A stretch of DNA of 64,000 nt, taken from positions 2,914,001-2,978,000 of the forward strand of contig NW_026973566.1 of assembly GCF_963855985.1 (NCBI RefSeq). Direction: 5' to 3'. A model generated the notes under the pieces. The model saw only the letters and a list, made by a program, of their open reading frames with translations, was not told the origin of the DNA and did not search any database. The translations under genes were made by a program, and so were the position numbers. The stretch comes from Ostrinia nubilalis. Its lineage: Eukaryota; Arthropoda; Insecta; Lepidoptera; Crambidae. Shown piece after piece: positions 53,831-64,000 of this stretch; position 1 is the stretch's first letter; each line of letters opens with the position of its first letter.

Positions 53831-55003
53831 CCCTCCGTGTACGAGGTGACTAAAAGTTACGTCCCGTACCAGGTGGGGTATGACACACCCCAATGTACAA
53901 AGTGATAAAATTTTCATTCAACATTTTTTTAGGTGGAATTTAATATTTAATATTGATTATTTACGTATGCTAATTAGGTTTAAGAAATGCTCTGAGCTGA
54001 AAATATGTATTATAACATTTTTATCATAAAAAAATAAAAAGACACAATTTCCGTTGTTCTTGTAATTTAGGAATCAGTTTCCTATGTATAATTTTTAATT
54101 AGTGCCTTTAATTATGACAACCGTTTTTACTTAACAAAGTACAAGTATTAACTTATAATTTAAAAGTAAATTAAAAACTGGAAGGGTATAAATTTGTTTT
54201 GATCATCGGTTTTCAATTTACCACAATTCTGATGAAAGAAAATGAGTATGCTCAATGCATAAAATGGGAGAGTAACAATTTTATTTATTTACTAGCTTTT
54301 CGCCCGCGGCTTCGCGCGCGTGGACTACATTATCGACATATTTTACGGAACCCTATTTTTTTCCAAAATAAAATTTAGCCTATATTACTCGTGGATAATG
54401 TAGCTTTCGAATGGTGAAAGAATTTTTAAAAACGGTCCAGTAGTTTTTGAGCCTATTCATTACAACCAAACAAACAAACAAAGTTTTCCTCTTTATAATA
54501 TTAGTGTAGATAAAATATGTTATTCCATTTCAGTAGCCCATAAATTGTATCACCAAGTATAAATTGTAGCCCATAAGTGTATGTTCACATACATCTTCGG
54601 ATCTCAGTACTAAACTTCCAGATTCGCACTAAAAGTCATCTCATTTGACTAAAAGTGCTTGAAAATTTCAGATACCGTAAAAATCACGAAAAATAATATT
54701 TGTATTGAATTTTATTCAATTGACAAAGCTAAAAATATATAAATTACACCAAAACTGTTAGATTTTTTTTTTAACTTTTTAACAACGTCCCGTACCAGGT
54801 GGGGTGTGTGACACCCAAACGCACTTTAAAGGCATGTAACTCAGTTGGTAGTCACCGCTGGACTGATTTTACAACGATGATCGAAGCAGCAGTGTCATAA
54901 TTCCAGCTACTGAGAATTTCAAATTCAGCACTTGCAAATTTTTAAAATTGTGGCTATTTTTAAAGGACTGGGGTGTGTCACACCCCACCTCGTACAGCGA
55001 GGG
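53831..55003. mobile_element. PiggyBac-like MITE, TTAA target
   Basis: CCCTCCGTGTACGAGGTG ... CACCTCGTACAGCGAGGG between TTAA (53827-53830) and TTAA (55004-55007). The opposite foldback arm has the empty site (ggcctattaagtacatg, about 55847-55863). CCC...GGG ends plus TTAA are piggyBac hallmarks. A motif cgtcccgtaccaggtggggt recurs at both ends (about 53861 and 54786). No transposase, 1,173 bp. Confidence 0.82.
54292..54510 (-). mobile_element. Non-autonomous Helitron
   Basis: On the minus strand TCTACACTAATATTATAAAG ... gaagccgcgggcgaaaagCTAG, flanked by A and T. Deepest layer of its stack. Confidence 0.88.
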
Positions 55004-55377
55004 TTAATAGGCCATTATTTTCTGTAATCGCTCCACTAAAGTGGTAAGTCGGAGATTCCGTTACATGTTTTTGACTTTCTTAGAACTAAGTAATATTTGC
55101 AATCCCCTAAGTTCACGTTATGTAGAACCCATTTAGAGACAATAACTGAAAATATTTTTTTTATCCACAACGTGGAAGCTCTTGCTGGTATACAAAAGGC
55201 AATATGAAAATATTGATGAACTGCTGCAAAACTGACTGAAGCACAAAACCATATTAAAATGCAAGAAGCTTTTGTAAATTTACGAATAATTGTTTTGCGT
55301 CGTTGTCGAATGTGCATTCAGGTCAGCGGCGGACATTTTGAACATTTACTTTAAATTAAATTATTACACCCTTTTTT

Positions 55378-55378
<1 letters not shown>

Positions 55379-55414
<36 letters not shown>

Positions 55415-55490
55415 GACACACACACACACACACGCACGCGCACACACACACACAAACACACACACACACAGACATACGCACACAAACTCT
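55379..55490. repeat. (CT)n and (CA)n microsatellites
   Basis: About 16 ct units (55379-55410) then ac-rich runs with g interruptions to about 55490. They lie in the foldback loop. ORFs on either strand here are artefacts. Confidence 0.95.
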
Positions 55491-55549
55491 TTCCCTTTCT
55501 CACACACTCTAATAGGTAGGTATATCAAATTTAATCGTAAAGTAACAAT

Positions 55550-55620
55550 CACCACTGTGGTCTAGTGGTAAGACTACCTATTTAGGACAGCCAATTCCTC
55601 TGTGGTTTAGGATTCCGGGT
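55550..55620 (+). repeat. Degenerate tRNA-like (SINE-head) sequence
   Basis: gtggtctagtggtaagacta fits a tRNA A-box (TGGTCTAGTGG...), and gattccgggtgaagctcg about 50 nt later is a weak B-box region. No acceptor stem can be folded with confidence, so not a functional tRNA. Confidence 0.4.
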
Positions 55621-56285
55621 GAAGCTCGCTGATCATCCATCAGTTTCCAACTTTCCATCAGTTCAGATGAAGGGCAAGAGCTTCCTCGTTGTGGATAAAA
55701 AATGTTCTGTTCAGTTATTGTCTCTAAACGTGTTCTACGTAACGTAAACTTAGTGGATTGCAAACATTAGTTAGTCCTAAGAAAGTCAAAAACATGTAAC
55801 GGAATCTCCGACTTACTACTTTAGTAGAGCGATTACAGAGAATAATGGCCTATTAAGTACATGTTTTTTTGTGTTATTATGAAAGTTCAGAAAACTGCGC
55901 AGTTTTTAAAATTATTTTGGACCTATGGAAGTTTTTTTTTTTCAAACTTTTAAGTTGACAATTTTAGAATGTTCTGCTAAAAGCATATTTTTTATTTTTC
56001 TAGCAAAAATTTTGTATCTTGCATCAAAGATAGGAAGGTGATTTTTTTTTTCAAACATCTGCTATTACTAGGGAATCTGTCAAAAAAAAGAAATCTGAGA
56101 AAACTTAACCCAAAAAAAAGATAAAAACATTTAAAGCCTTCTAGGTCATAAAATTTGAAAAAAACACAAAATTAACGATAACTTCTAAACTACGAAAAAT
56201 CGTAGAACATACATGGGGGTGAAATCGATAGGTCTAGTCCTCACCTATCACCTGCCTTCGGCTTGACACCTTACAAGAAACACCC

Positions 56286-57573
56286 TGTATATTCTAACAC
56301 ACTCATGTAACTCTTGTCGCGTAGCGGGAAATTAATAAATAATCAACACTAGCGTACACAGATAAAATTACGGTTTATTTACTTTTACAAAAATATGAGG
56401 GCGGGGTTCGGATGCCCGACTGTGGGTATGCTTTCGCGGTCCGTGACTTCCCTGGCGAGGGCGGCTGAAGGTAGATGGTGGCCGTAGGTGCTGGACGTAG
56501 TCGCTGTCAGCTGGAGGCGCCTTGGATCTTGAGCCGCAGATGGTACGCGTTTGCCTCCGCGTTAGTCCCGAAATTCGATCCCTGGGAATGAACATTCCAG
56601 CTTAAGCCACTTCCGGTCTCAACATCCGGAGACTGCAATCATCGTCAAACCAAGCCAAGAAAGTCGAGCCTAAGTAAGTAGGATAGCAGGCGAAGTGGCG
56701 ATGAATGCAATCAGATCGGAGTTTACAAACACAGCATAATCAAAATGAAGTAAACAATATTATGATTTATTATTAAGTACGCCAAATGCTTTAAATTAAC
56801 AATTTGTATGAATAATTACGCCAATAGCGAATAATTACTATCTAATCTCTGCTAAGGGAAATTTATGACATAATAATTAGGGTTTCAACAAAGCTGGATA
56901 GCTAGGCACTAACTAATCTCGACTTGTAGTTACATTATCTGCTTAAAACTAAAGCGAAAGAAGAAATACTTTCACTTACCCTATCGGGGATGTATTCACT
57001 ACACAGTTTTATCGTACTTATTTATGAAATATGGCGTAATAACTTGTACTTGCAGAAATTTGTACTTTGCAATCTGTATTTATTGCATTTGCACTAAATA
57101 TTATAAATTATTTGAAATGGAATGGGCGCGGCGGCGATAGGCAGGTACGCGGCCGTACTTTTCAAGTTGGTTTGTCGAAATGAAGCCGGGGAGACGTGCC
57201 CTGGCCGACGATTTTTAAAGGTCAAACGGCTTTAGGCGCCGCCCATTAAAATCATACGATGTTTTTGACCAATGCCCAGACGCATAAAGGATTGAAGAGA
57301 AAGCTGCTTAGGGTCCCGCGCGACCGATAAACGAACCATTAGCAAGGTCACTGTAATATTGATCTATTTTATTTTAAGCTAGTTTTAAGTGGTTTATGTA
57401 ATTATTTGTTTTGTAAATGTTATTTATTTAGTGATAAGAATAAAATCTTGTTTACAGTTTTTTTTGTTGTTTTATGTATTTGATAGTTTTAGTTATTTTT
57501 GTTAATTATTACGTTAATTTAACTATACTTTATTTGTACAAAAATCATTAAATGTAATTATGTGACGTATAAC
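56286..57573. other. Unassigned sequence, possible LTR end
   Basis: On the minus strand cgaaccccgccctcatattt, then gtaaaagtaaataaaccg and tcccgctacgcgacaagagt resemble the end of a gypsy LTR with AATAAA. No partner copy is seen in the window. Nearer 57573 the sequence is very AT-rich with aataaaa on the plus strand (about 57440). Confidence 0.3.
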
Positions 57574-58818
57574 GTTACACTCTGGATGTACAAACATTTT
57601 TCCTTGTTTAACATTTCGTTTAGGCACAGATGACAAGTTAACTATCTTGTTTCGTAACTCCTTTAAAAAATCAGGGCTATTGGAAATTTCTCGCGTATTC
57701 GGCTGGAAGAAATCTCCCGGTAGTCTAATGGTTTCTCCGTATACCATCTCGGCTGCGCTTATCTGAGTATCTTGTCTTATGCTTGCTCGTAACCCTAGCA
57801 ATGCTGATGGTAACTCTGATACCCAGTGCTCTGTGTTTCCTCTACACATAAGTGCTGCTTTCAAAGAGCGATGCCAGCGTTCCACCATACCGTTCGCTTG
57901 AGGGTGGTACGCGGTAGTTCTTAATTTCAAAATGCCCATTCTTTTCGACAGTTGGTTGAATAATGTAGACTCAAATTGTCGACCTTGGTCTGTCGTTAAA
58001 CGCAAGGGACATCCAAAACGTGCAATCCAACCTGAGTAAATAATATCGGCAACTGTCTCAGCGGTAATATCCTTAACAGGATAAGCCTCTGGCCAACCCG
58101 TGGCTCTGTCTATCATAGTTACTAAGTATCGATAACCATTGCAGTAAGATAGTGGACCCACAATGTCCATGTGTAGATGTTCAAATCTGTCACTATTTTG
58201 GAATTTTCCTAGTGGTGATACAGTATGTCTTTGAACTTTGGACTTCTGACATTCGAGGCATGACTTAGTCCAACTCGAGATGTCTTTGTTCATTCCTTTC
58301 CAGAAAAATTGATCAGTGATCATCTTGCGTGTTGTGCGTATGCTTGGGTGGCTTATTTCGTGTATGGCTTTGAAAGCTGATACGCGAAACGCTTGTGTCA
58401 AATATGGTCGGGCCGCTTCTCTAGAAACTTCGCAGTAAATCGGGATGATGCAATTTGGAATAGATATTTGTTTAAAGTGTAATGTCCTCGATTGCATCAG
58501 GTTTTTTAATTCAGCATCGTTACTTTGTTCTCGGGCTAATTTTTGGTAATCGATGGGTGAAGGCATGTCAATAGATGCGATGCGAGATAATGTATCGGCT
58601 ACAATGTTATCAATGCCACTGATGTGTTGAATTGATGTACAAAATTGCATAATAAAATCGAGGTGTCGTATTCGTCTCGGCGTGTCGTTTTTTCCAACTG
58701 TGTTTTTCATTAACGAATATACTATCGGTTTATGATCAGTATAAATCGTTAAGGGTCTGCCCTCTATAAGATGTCTAAAGTGTTGTGATTGCAGTTTTTT
58801 CGATATCACTGTCAGCAA
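57574..58818 (-). pseudogene. pol: Gypsy2 RNase H and integrase
   Basis: The open frame begins at the deletion junction ([12 protein letters not shown]), then LTIYTDHKPIVYSL (RNase H), HEISHPSIRTTRK ... CLECQKSK (integrase zinc motif), and DDE residues in [19 protein letters not shown] and NGMVERWHRS. It ends at the 7.6-kb insertion after KMFVHPECN. There are no stops in this part, but RT is missing upstream. Confidence 0.85.
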
Positions 58819-59653
58819 TTTTCAAATTATGGTAAGTTCGTTGTAGATCAATCCGTGAGAAAATGGTTTTTCCGTTTAACAAATAAGTACAATCTTGGAT
58901 GCGTGGTATTGGGTAGCGATCAGGTTTCGTTATCGCGTTGAGTTGACGATAGTCGCCACAGGGTCTGATTTCACCGTTCTTTTTATTCACTATATGAAGA
59001 GGACTCGCCCAACAGCTTTTTGAAGGACGACAAATACCCATTTCTTGCATACGTTGAAATTCCTCTTTTACTTTTCTACATTTGTCAGGTGGCAAAGGTC
59101 TCGGTCACGCGAAGACAGGCGATCCCGTTGTCTCAATATGATGTACGACAGAGTGACGTGGCGCATCCTTGAAGCACATAGGTTTGGTAATGTTCGGATA
59201 TTCCAATAACAAATCACTATATTCACTATTGCAGTCTATTGTTCGTATTGAAAAGTTATCACATAATGTCACTGAGGCGATAGAACAGAGGTTGGTAACA
59301 GAGTCTATAAGTTTTTGTTTGTTCACGTCCACTAACAACTTATGATTACTCAAAAAGTCAGCACCGAGGATTGGTTGCTTGACATCGGCTATCACAAATG
59401 TCCAACGGTATGGTCGTCGAAGTTTAAAGTCTAAATCGAGAGTTTTAACACCAAACGTTTTTATTTCTGATCCATTCGCTGCATACAGTTTATAACTATC
59501 ACATTGTCCAAAATAACGTTGTTTTTGAGTCACTGGTAAAACCGATATATTTGCACCTGTGTCCACTAAAAATTTAAGTCCACTGTTATTGTCCAATAAG
59601 GTCAGGCGGTGAACAGGATTGATGGTGCAAATCGCCGCCTCCGACTGCACCAC
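58775..59653 (-). pseudogene. pol: Gypsy2 protease and truncated RT
   Basis: 59653-59105 carries [15 protein letters not shown] (protease) and [16 protein letters not shown]. An in-frame TGA after SPVFA replaces the Arg expected before PRPLP. Then 59095-58775 gives the RT start ([35 protein letters not shown]). After DSDIEKTAI the sequence jumps directly to RNase H: the catalytic YVDD part of RT, several hundred residues with the RNase H start, is deleted near 58800. Confidence 0.85.
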
Positions 59654-59658
59654 GTTTA

Positions 59659-59665
59659 GTTTTCC
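59659..59665 (-). promoter_or_regulatory. Gypsy2 gag/pol frameshift site, GGAAAAC
   Basis: The minus strand reads AAG GAA AAC TAA: the gag stop directly follows AAC, and the pol frame continues at -1 (GGA AAA CTA AAC GTG GTG CAG). The position matches GTTAAAC in Gypsy1, but the heptamer is a weaker slippery sequence. Confidence 0.5.
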
Positions 59666-60485
59666 TTTTGTTCAGGTTTTTTCCACGCACACGGTTCCAC
59701 ACATTTAATTGCTCTTTGTCTAAATTTATGATGATAGTAACATAGCCAGGCTGGACTGTCCGGCGTACGGCGGCTCATGTTACGGCACGAGACGTCGAAC
59801 GTGATCTCGAGCGATTATTGTTAAACCTTTTATAATGATTTCGACTTCTCTCCATGTCTCTGATTTTTAAGCTCAATTTAGCTATTTCGGCCAAAATGAA
59901 CGAACTGTCACTGAGAGGTGTTGAGTTCATTTCTGCCACTTGTAAAGGTCTTGACGTTTCCATAATTTTATCCGCAACTGCTGCCAGGTTCTCCAGGTCT
60001 TGACTCTCACTTACTGCTAGCACGGCACGGACGGAAGAAGGCAAATGTCCTTGCCACATGATGCGAAGAGTTTCGTCAGGAATCTTTTCACGGGCCAAAT
60101 CTTTCATTCGGCGCAGAAGCTGTGAAGGCTTCTGATCACCTAACTCCATACCACTCAAAAGTTTTTGAAACTGTCTTAACTCTGATTCTTCATAAGCCTT
60201 CAATAAACGCTCTTTCAATGCGTCGAACTTTTTGGTATCTGGTGGTTTCAATAATATATCACTGACTTGCTGGATAACTTCTTTCCCGAGCTTGGCTACG
60301 ACGAGGTTGAATCTTGCCTCATCACTCAACTTTTGTGGTCCCAATATGGCTTCACATTGTATAAACCACAGACGCGGCTGGTCGCACCAAAATTCCGGTA
60401 TTCTCGACGAGACTGTTACTGATGCCAATTCGGTAACTCCGCTGGAGGTGGCAGTGCTGGTTGATGGTCCTGTTTGCGAAATCAT
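59660..60485 (-). pseudogene. gag: Gypsy2 Gag
   Basis: Likely ATG at 60485 (MISQTGPSTS); an upstream in-frame ATG at 60542 lies inside the LTR. IPEFWCDQPRLWFIQCEAIL, RFNLVVAKL, LKERLLKAYEESELRQFQKL and [15 protein letters not shown] parallel Gypsy1 Gag. After an Arg/Ser stretch the frame stops at 59775 (SRAVT). In the next frame the zinc region (LCYYHHKFRQRAIKCVEPC) continues to KPEQKEN and stop, so a one-base shift near 59790 breaks the gene. Confidence 0.85.
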
Positions 60486-60503
60486 GTTGGTCGGGGTCAC
60501 CAC

Positions 60504-60677
60504 TTTGGTGTCTACTCTATTTGTGCGTGTATGAGGGTCCATAAGAAGATAAAAGAAACGTACACTTTAGATGATAATTTATTAGACACTGACTTGTCAC
60601 ATAAGATTTCAAACAGTTTTGTATAACGCTTTACATATTAGGAATACGTATGAGTAATCTCGCTAATGCCCGCTACA
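60504..60677 (-). repeat. Gypsy2 5' LTR
   Basis: 174 bp, followed on the minus strand by gTGGTGACCCCGACC, the probable primer site (60503-60489), the same type as in Gypsy1. Confidence 0.88.
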
Positions 60678-61351
60678 AGCGAATTCAAATGCACCCGCAC
60701 TTGGTTTGTAGTCGCGCTATCGTACTGCAGCTTCTTGCGGCACCTTGTCTTCTCAGATAGAGGTGCTTCATTACCACCCAACTTTTGTTACCGTCCACAT
60801 AGCTTTGACTATGCTATCCCGCAAGAATATGGTGTGTCGTATGCTCCTAGCCACCGCAATACAGGTAGGGCTCGAAGGATCCGTGCCCAGTCATGGTGCG
60901 ATCGCTAGAGCAACCTTAAACTTCAGCACGAGTGCGAATAAGGTTCGGCGACCCAACTTAGCCACGGCCCCCGGTGAGGTGGTTTATCAACTATTAGACT
61001 ACAGCACAGTCTAGCGAGTCTCACGTCAAACGGCCTCTCTGTCCTCCTATGGCGAAGCTTTCATCTCGTTCTTCACGCTGCGTTAAAGCCGACGATGTAG
61101 CCTTGTAGACTTTCTGGGCCTGTTAAGGTCTTAGAAAATGGGCAGCGTTACACTTCCCTATGAGGGTGATGCCTTAGATGGGACAGAATCATGCTTTTGA
61201 GGGTACCAGTATAGAGCTCCCGGCCTTTCTCTATAGCCTTCCGACATAGAGTTTTCGGACCTCCGAATTAGGGAAGCAGCCACGAAAAAGCAAGCTGTCT
61301 TTCATTCGCACGGCGACGGATTGGAAAAAGTGCGAGCTGCCACTGGTTATA

Positions 61352-61859
61352 CAGGGTGGAAACGATAAGTGATCTCACTCGATTATTTCTAAACTATACA
61401 AGATATCGAAAAACTGGTGGCTGATCCTGAAAGTGCTTCAAAAGCTCTTTCAAACGGTACCAATAATAGGTTACAGAATAAACTGGAACTATCCGAAACT
61501 TTGCGAGATCGAATCAGAAATGAGGAAATCCGTAAACGAACTAAAGTCGCTGACATAGCCCGACGGATTAGCAAGCTGAAGTGGCAATGGGCAGGGCACA
61601 TAGTGCGCAGAACTGACGGCCGATGGGGCAGCAAGGTTCTGGAATGGAGGCCGCGTACCGGAAGGCGCAGCGTGGGACGTCCACCTACAAGGTGGACCGA
61701 CGACATCGTAAAGGTGGCAGGGAGGCGCTGGATGCAGGCCGCTACCAATCGATCAATGTGGAAAGCATTAGGGGAGGCCTATGTTCAGCAGTGGACGTCC
61801 TATGGCTGACATGATGATGATGATGATCCGAAAATTCAATGTTTCCAGCTTCGTGTAGC
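61352..61859 (+). mobile_element. MITE fragment carrying an RTE LINE 3' end
   Basis: TA plus CAGGGTGGAAACGATAAG (61352) is a mariner-like TIR. At about 61427 it switches to RTE sequence, which ends with a gatgatgatgatgat tail (61812-61828). Copy A has other sequence here, so the limits against copy B are approximate. Confidence 0.55.
61440..61809 (+). pseudogene. RTE LINE reverse-transcriptase C-terminus
   Basis: About 120 residues: LRDRIRNEEIRKRTKVADIA, KLKWQWAGHIVRRTDGRWGS, VLEWRPRTGRRSVGRPPTRW and TDDIVKVAGRRWMQAA, ending EAYVQQWTSYG and stop. This is the conserved C-terminal block of RTE-clade (BovB-like) ORF2 in Lepidoptera, 5'-truncated as usual. No ATG of its own. The 3' UTR is only a (GAT)n tail. 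Confidence 0.85.
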
Positions 61860-61894
61860 GTCAGGTGAAGGTGTCAGGGATGCCTTTAAATATA

Positions 61895-63615
61895 CAGTGT
61901 GTCCGGGCATGTAGTGATCAAACTTTAAGGGCGAAATCTAGGGACAATTTTACCGACAAAAATACTTCAAATTTGGGGCTTGACCCATTTATCTCAAAAT
62001 TACAAGGATTTAAGTTTTTAATTTTTAGTTTTCACCTCTTCCTTCAAAAACAAGTTAAAGCGTGGGTAGCTTAACATTAATAAGTAAATATTTTATATCA
62101 TGCGATAGCCAATAAAATTATCTTTTAGTAGAAGCACAGAATAAGTAATAGTACAGGTACAGAAGGATTACTCCGCAAGACGATTTAAATAAATGCGAGT
62201 CTTGCTACGACGCGATACAGTGGAATTCAGCTCGCACAGCACTACGTACCTACAATTTTATTCACCTACAAGTTTTGTCTCTTTCTATCGCGTGCCTCTG
62301 AACTCTTCTTACGCTGTTAGGGTTGCTGTCTAGTGAAAAAATAATTAATCTACTTATTTGTAATGAGGTACGTATGTAGGTAAGTATGCATTCATTATGG
62401 AAAACCTTGGGAGAGGCCTTTGTCCAGCAGTGGACGTCATTTGGCTGAAACGAACGAACGCATTCTGAGCAGTAGTCATAGTAGGTTAGGTTCCTATACT
62501 ATCCTAAGAGTTATTGATTACCTACATGGCCAACATACCTTTCAGCATCTTTGGGAAGCGAAAAAAAAAGATAAATCCGGTAGATTTCTTTTCGAATTTG
62601 AACACCCGAACACCGCACAATATTTCTTTCTCTTTATGTCCATTTTTAAATAATACTTCGATCATAGAATTATAATCATACTACAACGGACGCCAGCGTC
62701 CTGACGGGCGCGCGCGTGACACTCGACTGATATAATACCCGCCGGCGGGGCGCTTCGCTGTAGGTAATTATCGGATGTACCGCGCGGAGTGAGCCAGGCC
62801 TGGTAGAAGTAGAAAACAGACACAAGTTTCATACATTATATGGGAGTAAGAATGGATTTAATTAGAAAAATACATGACTTTTTTCACTTCTTTTTCAGTT
62901 ATTTTCCAACACAAGAAAAACCAGGTCGTTAAAGTATGTTTTTTATGCATTGTATTATTAATATTTGAGCTATTCTACAAAACGAATGTAAATTTATTAG
63001 TCTATGTCTATTAGTTTCGACGTAATTGTTGAACAAATATACCCCTTCCCAGCCGCTTCCATAGTGCGTCGGAATAAGTTGTGTGATTCTTTCAGGCAGT
63101 GCATTTTCGCATGTTAGCAGCGCTATGGAACCGGCTGGGAAGGGGTATCTTTGTTCAACAATTGCGTCGAAACTAATAGACGTAGACTAATAAATTTACA
63201 TTCGTTTTGTAGAATAGCTCACACTAATAATACAATGCAAATAAAACATACTTTAACGACCTGGTTTTTCTTGTGTTGGAAAATAACTGAAAAAGAAGTG
63301 AAAAAAATCACGTATTTTTTAAATTAAATCCATTCTTACTCCCATAAAATGTATGAAATTTGTGTCTGTTTTCTACTTCTACTAAAATATAATTTTATTG
63401 GCTATCGCATGATATAAAATATTTGCTTATTAATGTTAAGCTACCCATGCTTTCACTTGTTTTTGAAGGAAGAGGTGAAAACTAAAAATTAAGAACTTAA
63501 ATCCTTGTAATTTTGCGATAAATGGGTCAAGCCCCAAATTTGAAGTATTTTTATCGATAAAATTGTCCCTAGATTTCGCCCTTAAAGTTTGATCACTACA
63601 TGCCCGGACACACTG
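61895..63615. mobile_element. Mariner-like palindromic element, TA target
   Basis: CAGTGTGTCCGGGCATGTAG ... CTACATGCCCGGACACACTG between TA (61893-61894, 63616-63617). Copy A has the empty site (aaatatatgtggtccctgg). Arms pair over about 500 bp, plus an inner pair ccccttcccagcc / ggctgggaagggg around the centre (63045-63145). No transposase. The left arm holds a retroposon (62135-62802). Confidence 0.8.
62135..62802 (-). mobile_element. Chimeric LINE-derived retroposon, copy 2
   Basis: Same ends as 22874-23558, flanked by the perfect 7-bp duplication gtagaag (62128-62134, 62803-62809). The other arm of the foldback shows the single target (gttttctacttctactaaa). About 668 bp, closely similar to copy 1 with small indels. 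Confidence 0.7.
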
Positions 63616-64000
63616 TATATGGTCCCTGGCCTAGGGCGACCATAATGCCGTCTGTGGCGCCCAGGCATGCCGCCTCGCTGTGAAAGTTATTTATTTATGA
63701 GGATATTCTTGTAATGATGAAACTATCTGCATGAAAGATGATACCTTGAAATATCCATGCCCTTGAAAAGGGTATTCAATGTTCCACAAGATCGAACTCA
63801 AATAAGAGCCATGTGGATCTTCGGACTCGATGCCATGCTGTCAAACCTGGCCGGCACTATTGACAAAGAAAATTTACCGGTTCTACAAGTATTCTTCAGT
63901 CAAAAGACCCCTTAGATAAGGAAGAATCTTAAGGTATTGAGTGCTTCCAAAATGCAACTATCTGGGAAACGAGGCGGGACGCTGTTATGCCTCGTCGAGC

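Larger units (their letters stand above)
53505..56285. mobile_element. Large mariner-like foldback, left end truncated
   Basis: The left arm (53505-53826 plus 55008-55095) pairs with the right arm (55770-56170): cgttaattttgtg / cacaaaattaacg, and tggtaagtcggagattccgt facing acggaatctccgacttacta. The right end finishes gacaccttacaagaaacacc ctgta, a CAGGGTG-type TIR next to TA. The left terminal about 100 bp is missing. The loop (55097-55770) has simple repeats and a tRNA-like stretch. Confidence 0.6.
49940..57573. mobile_element. 7.6-kb composite insertion in Gypsy2 pol
   Basis: The pol frame breaks here, and the flanking bases gttgcac / gttacac (49933-49939, 57574-57580) look like a 7-bp target duplication with one change. 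It contains a 235-240-bp direct repeat (49943-50181, 53262-53504), a minisatellite, mariner-like ends, a large foldback with a piggyBac-like MITE and an LTR-end-like region. No clear coding gene. I cannot tell whether it is one element with later insertions or several. Confidence 0.45.
44088..60677 (-). mobile_element. Ty3/gypsy retrotransposon Gypsy2, defective
   Basis: 174-bp LTRs at 44088-44261 and 60504-60677 (minus strand TGTAGCGGGC...GACACCAAA) with TSD agcg (44084-44087, 60678-60681). Copy A shows the empty target (ctggagcgaattcaaatg). By eye two LTR differences (gatgatg/gatgata, tttcgta/ttttgta). The body is gag, protease, a pol with most of RT deleted, and an extra small ORF. It is interrupted by 44472-49210 and 49940-57573. 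Confidence 0.88.
42422..64000. mobile_element. TIR element copy B (CGACGG family), runs off the window
   Basis: It starts with the same CGACGGTCCCTACGTA end as copy A and follows A's sequence in four blocks: about 42422-44087, 60678-61350, 61860-61894 and 63616-64000, the last matching A at about 15285-15680. The gaps are Gypsy2, an RTE/MITE composite and a mariner-like foldback, all absent from A. B also carries a 530-bp palindrome (42633-43162) that A lacks. The right end, about 370 bp further by comparison with A, lies outside the window. Confidence 0.8.

Noticed and set aside
55364..55565. ORFs rich in Ser-Leu, Thr-His or Cys-Val on both strands
   Set aside because: They are translations of (CT)n and (CA)n microsatellites.

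Overview
This is eukaryotic, AT-rich, intron-poor DNA made almost wholly of transposable elements. The element set points to a moth or butterfly (Lepidoptera): Helitrons ending in the hairpin plus GCTAG typical of that order, a copia-type element with the half-tRNA primer site TATGGGCCCAG, BEL/Pao and Ty3/gypsy elements, RTE and CR1 LINEs, and many foldback MITEs. I see no conserved single-copy host gene, no rRNA, no intact tRNA and no CRISPR array. The one ORF not obviously transposon-derived (1-1164, minus) encodes a coiled-coil protein of unknown role and is itself split by a Helitron.

Layout. 1-8651: broken coiled-coil gene, GC-rich retroposon-like block (1620-2514), RTE relic, old foldback, long featureless AT-rich DNA, and a GC-rich Harbinger-like MITE. 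8652-64000: a single nested stack. A decayed Copia element (5' LTR at 8652) received a BEL/Pao element (11779-42313, minus, TSD ataag) and later a TIR element (copy B, from 42422 to beyond the window end). The BEL element was hit by TIR element copy A (13318-16064), an 11.6-kb foldback (16802-28402) that carries a full-length CR1 LINE (22796-28259) and further foldbacks, another TIR element (31701-40528) that carries a nearly intact Ty3/gypsy (Gypsy1, 32014-39774), and element C (41212-42140) inside its 5' LTR. Copy B was hit by a second Ty3/gypsy (Gypsy2, 44088-60677), which holds a young non-autonomous LTR element (44472-49210) and a 7.6-kb composite insertion (about 49940-57573), and then by an RTE fragment and a mariner-like foldback.

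Most boundaries were fixed by reading target-site duplications and by comparing duplicated sequence (LTR pairs, foldback arms, element copies) in which one copy is filled and the other empty. Coding capacity that still looks intact: CR1 ORF1 and ORF2, and gag plus pol of Gypsy1, joined by a probable -1 frameshift at GTTAAAC. All other coding regions are broken. The most novel items are a TIR family with CGAYGG... termini and 4-bp target duplications (three copies), the foldback carrying inverted splice-signal segments, a small myristoylation-type membrane ORF downstream of gypsy pol, and the roughly 1.4-kb-LTR non-autonomous element with splice-like signals inside its LTR. All family assignments come from motif recognition by eye; no database search was possible.
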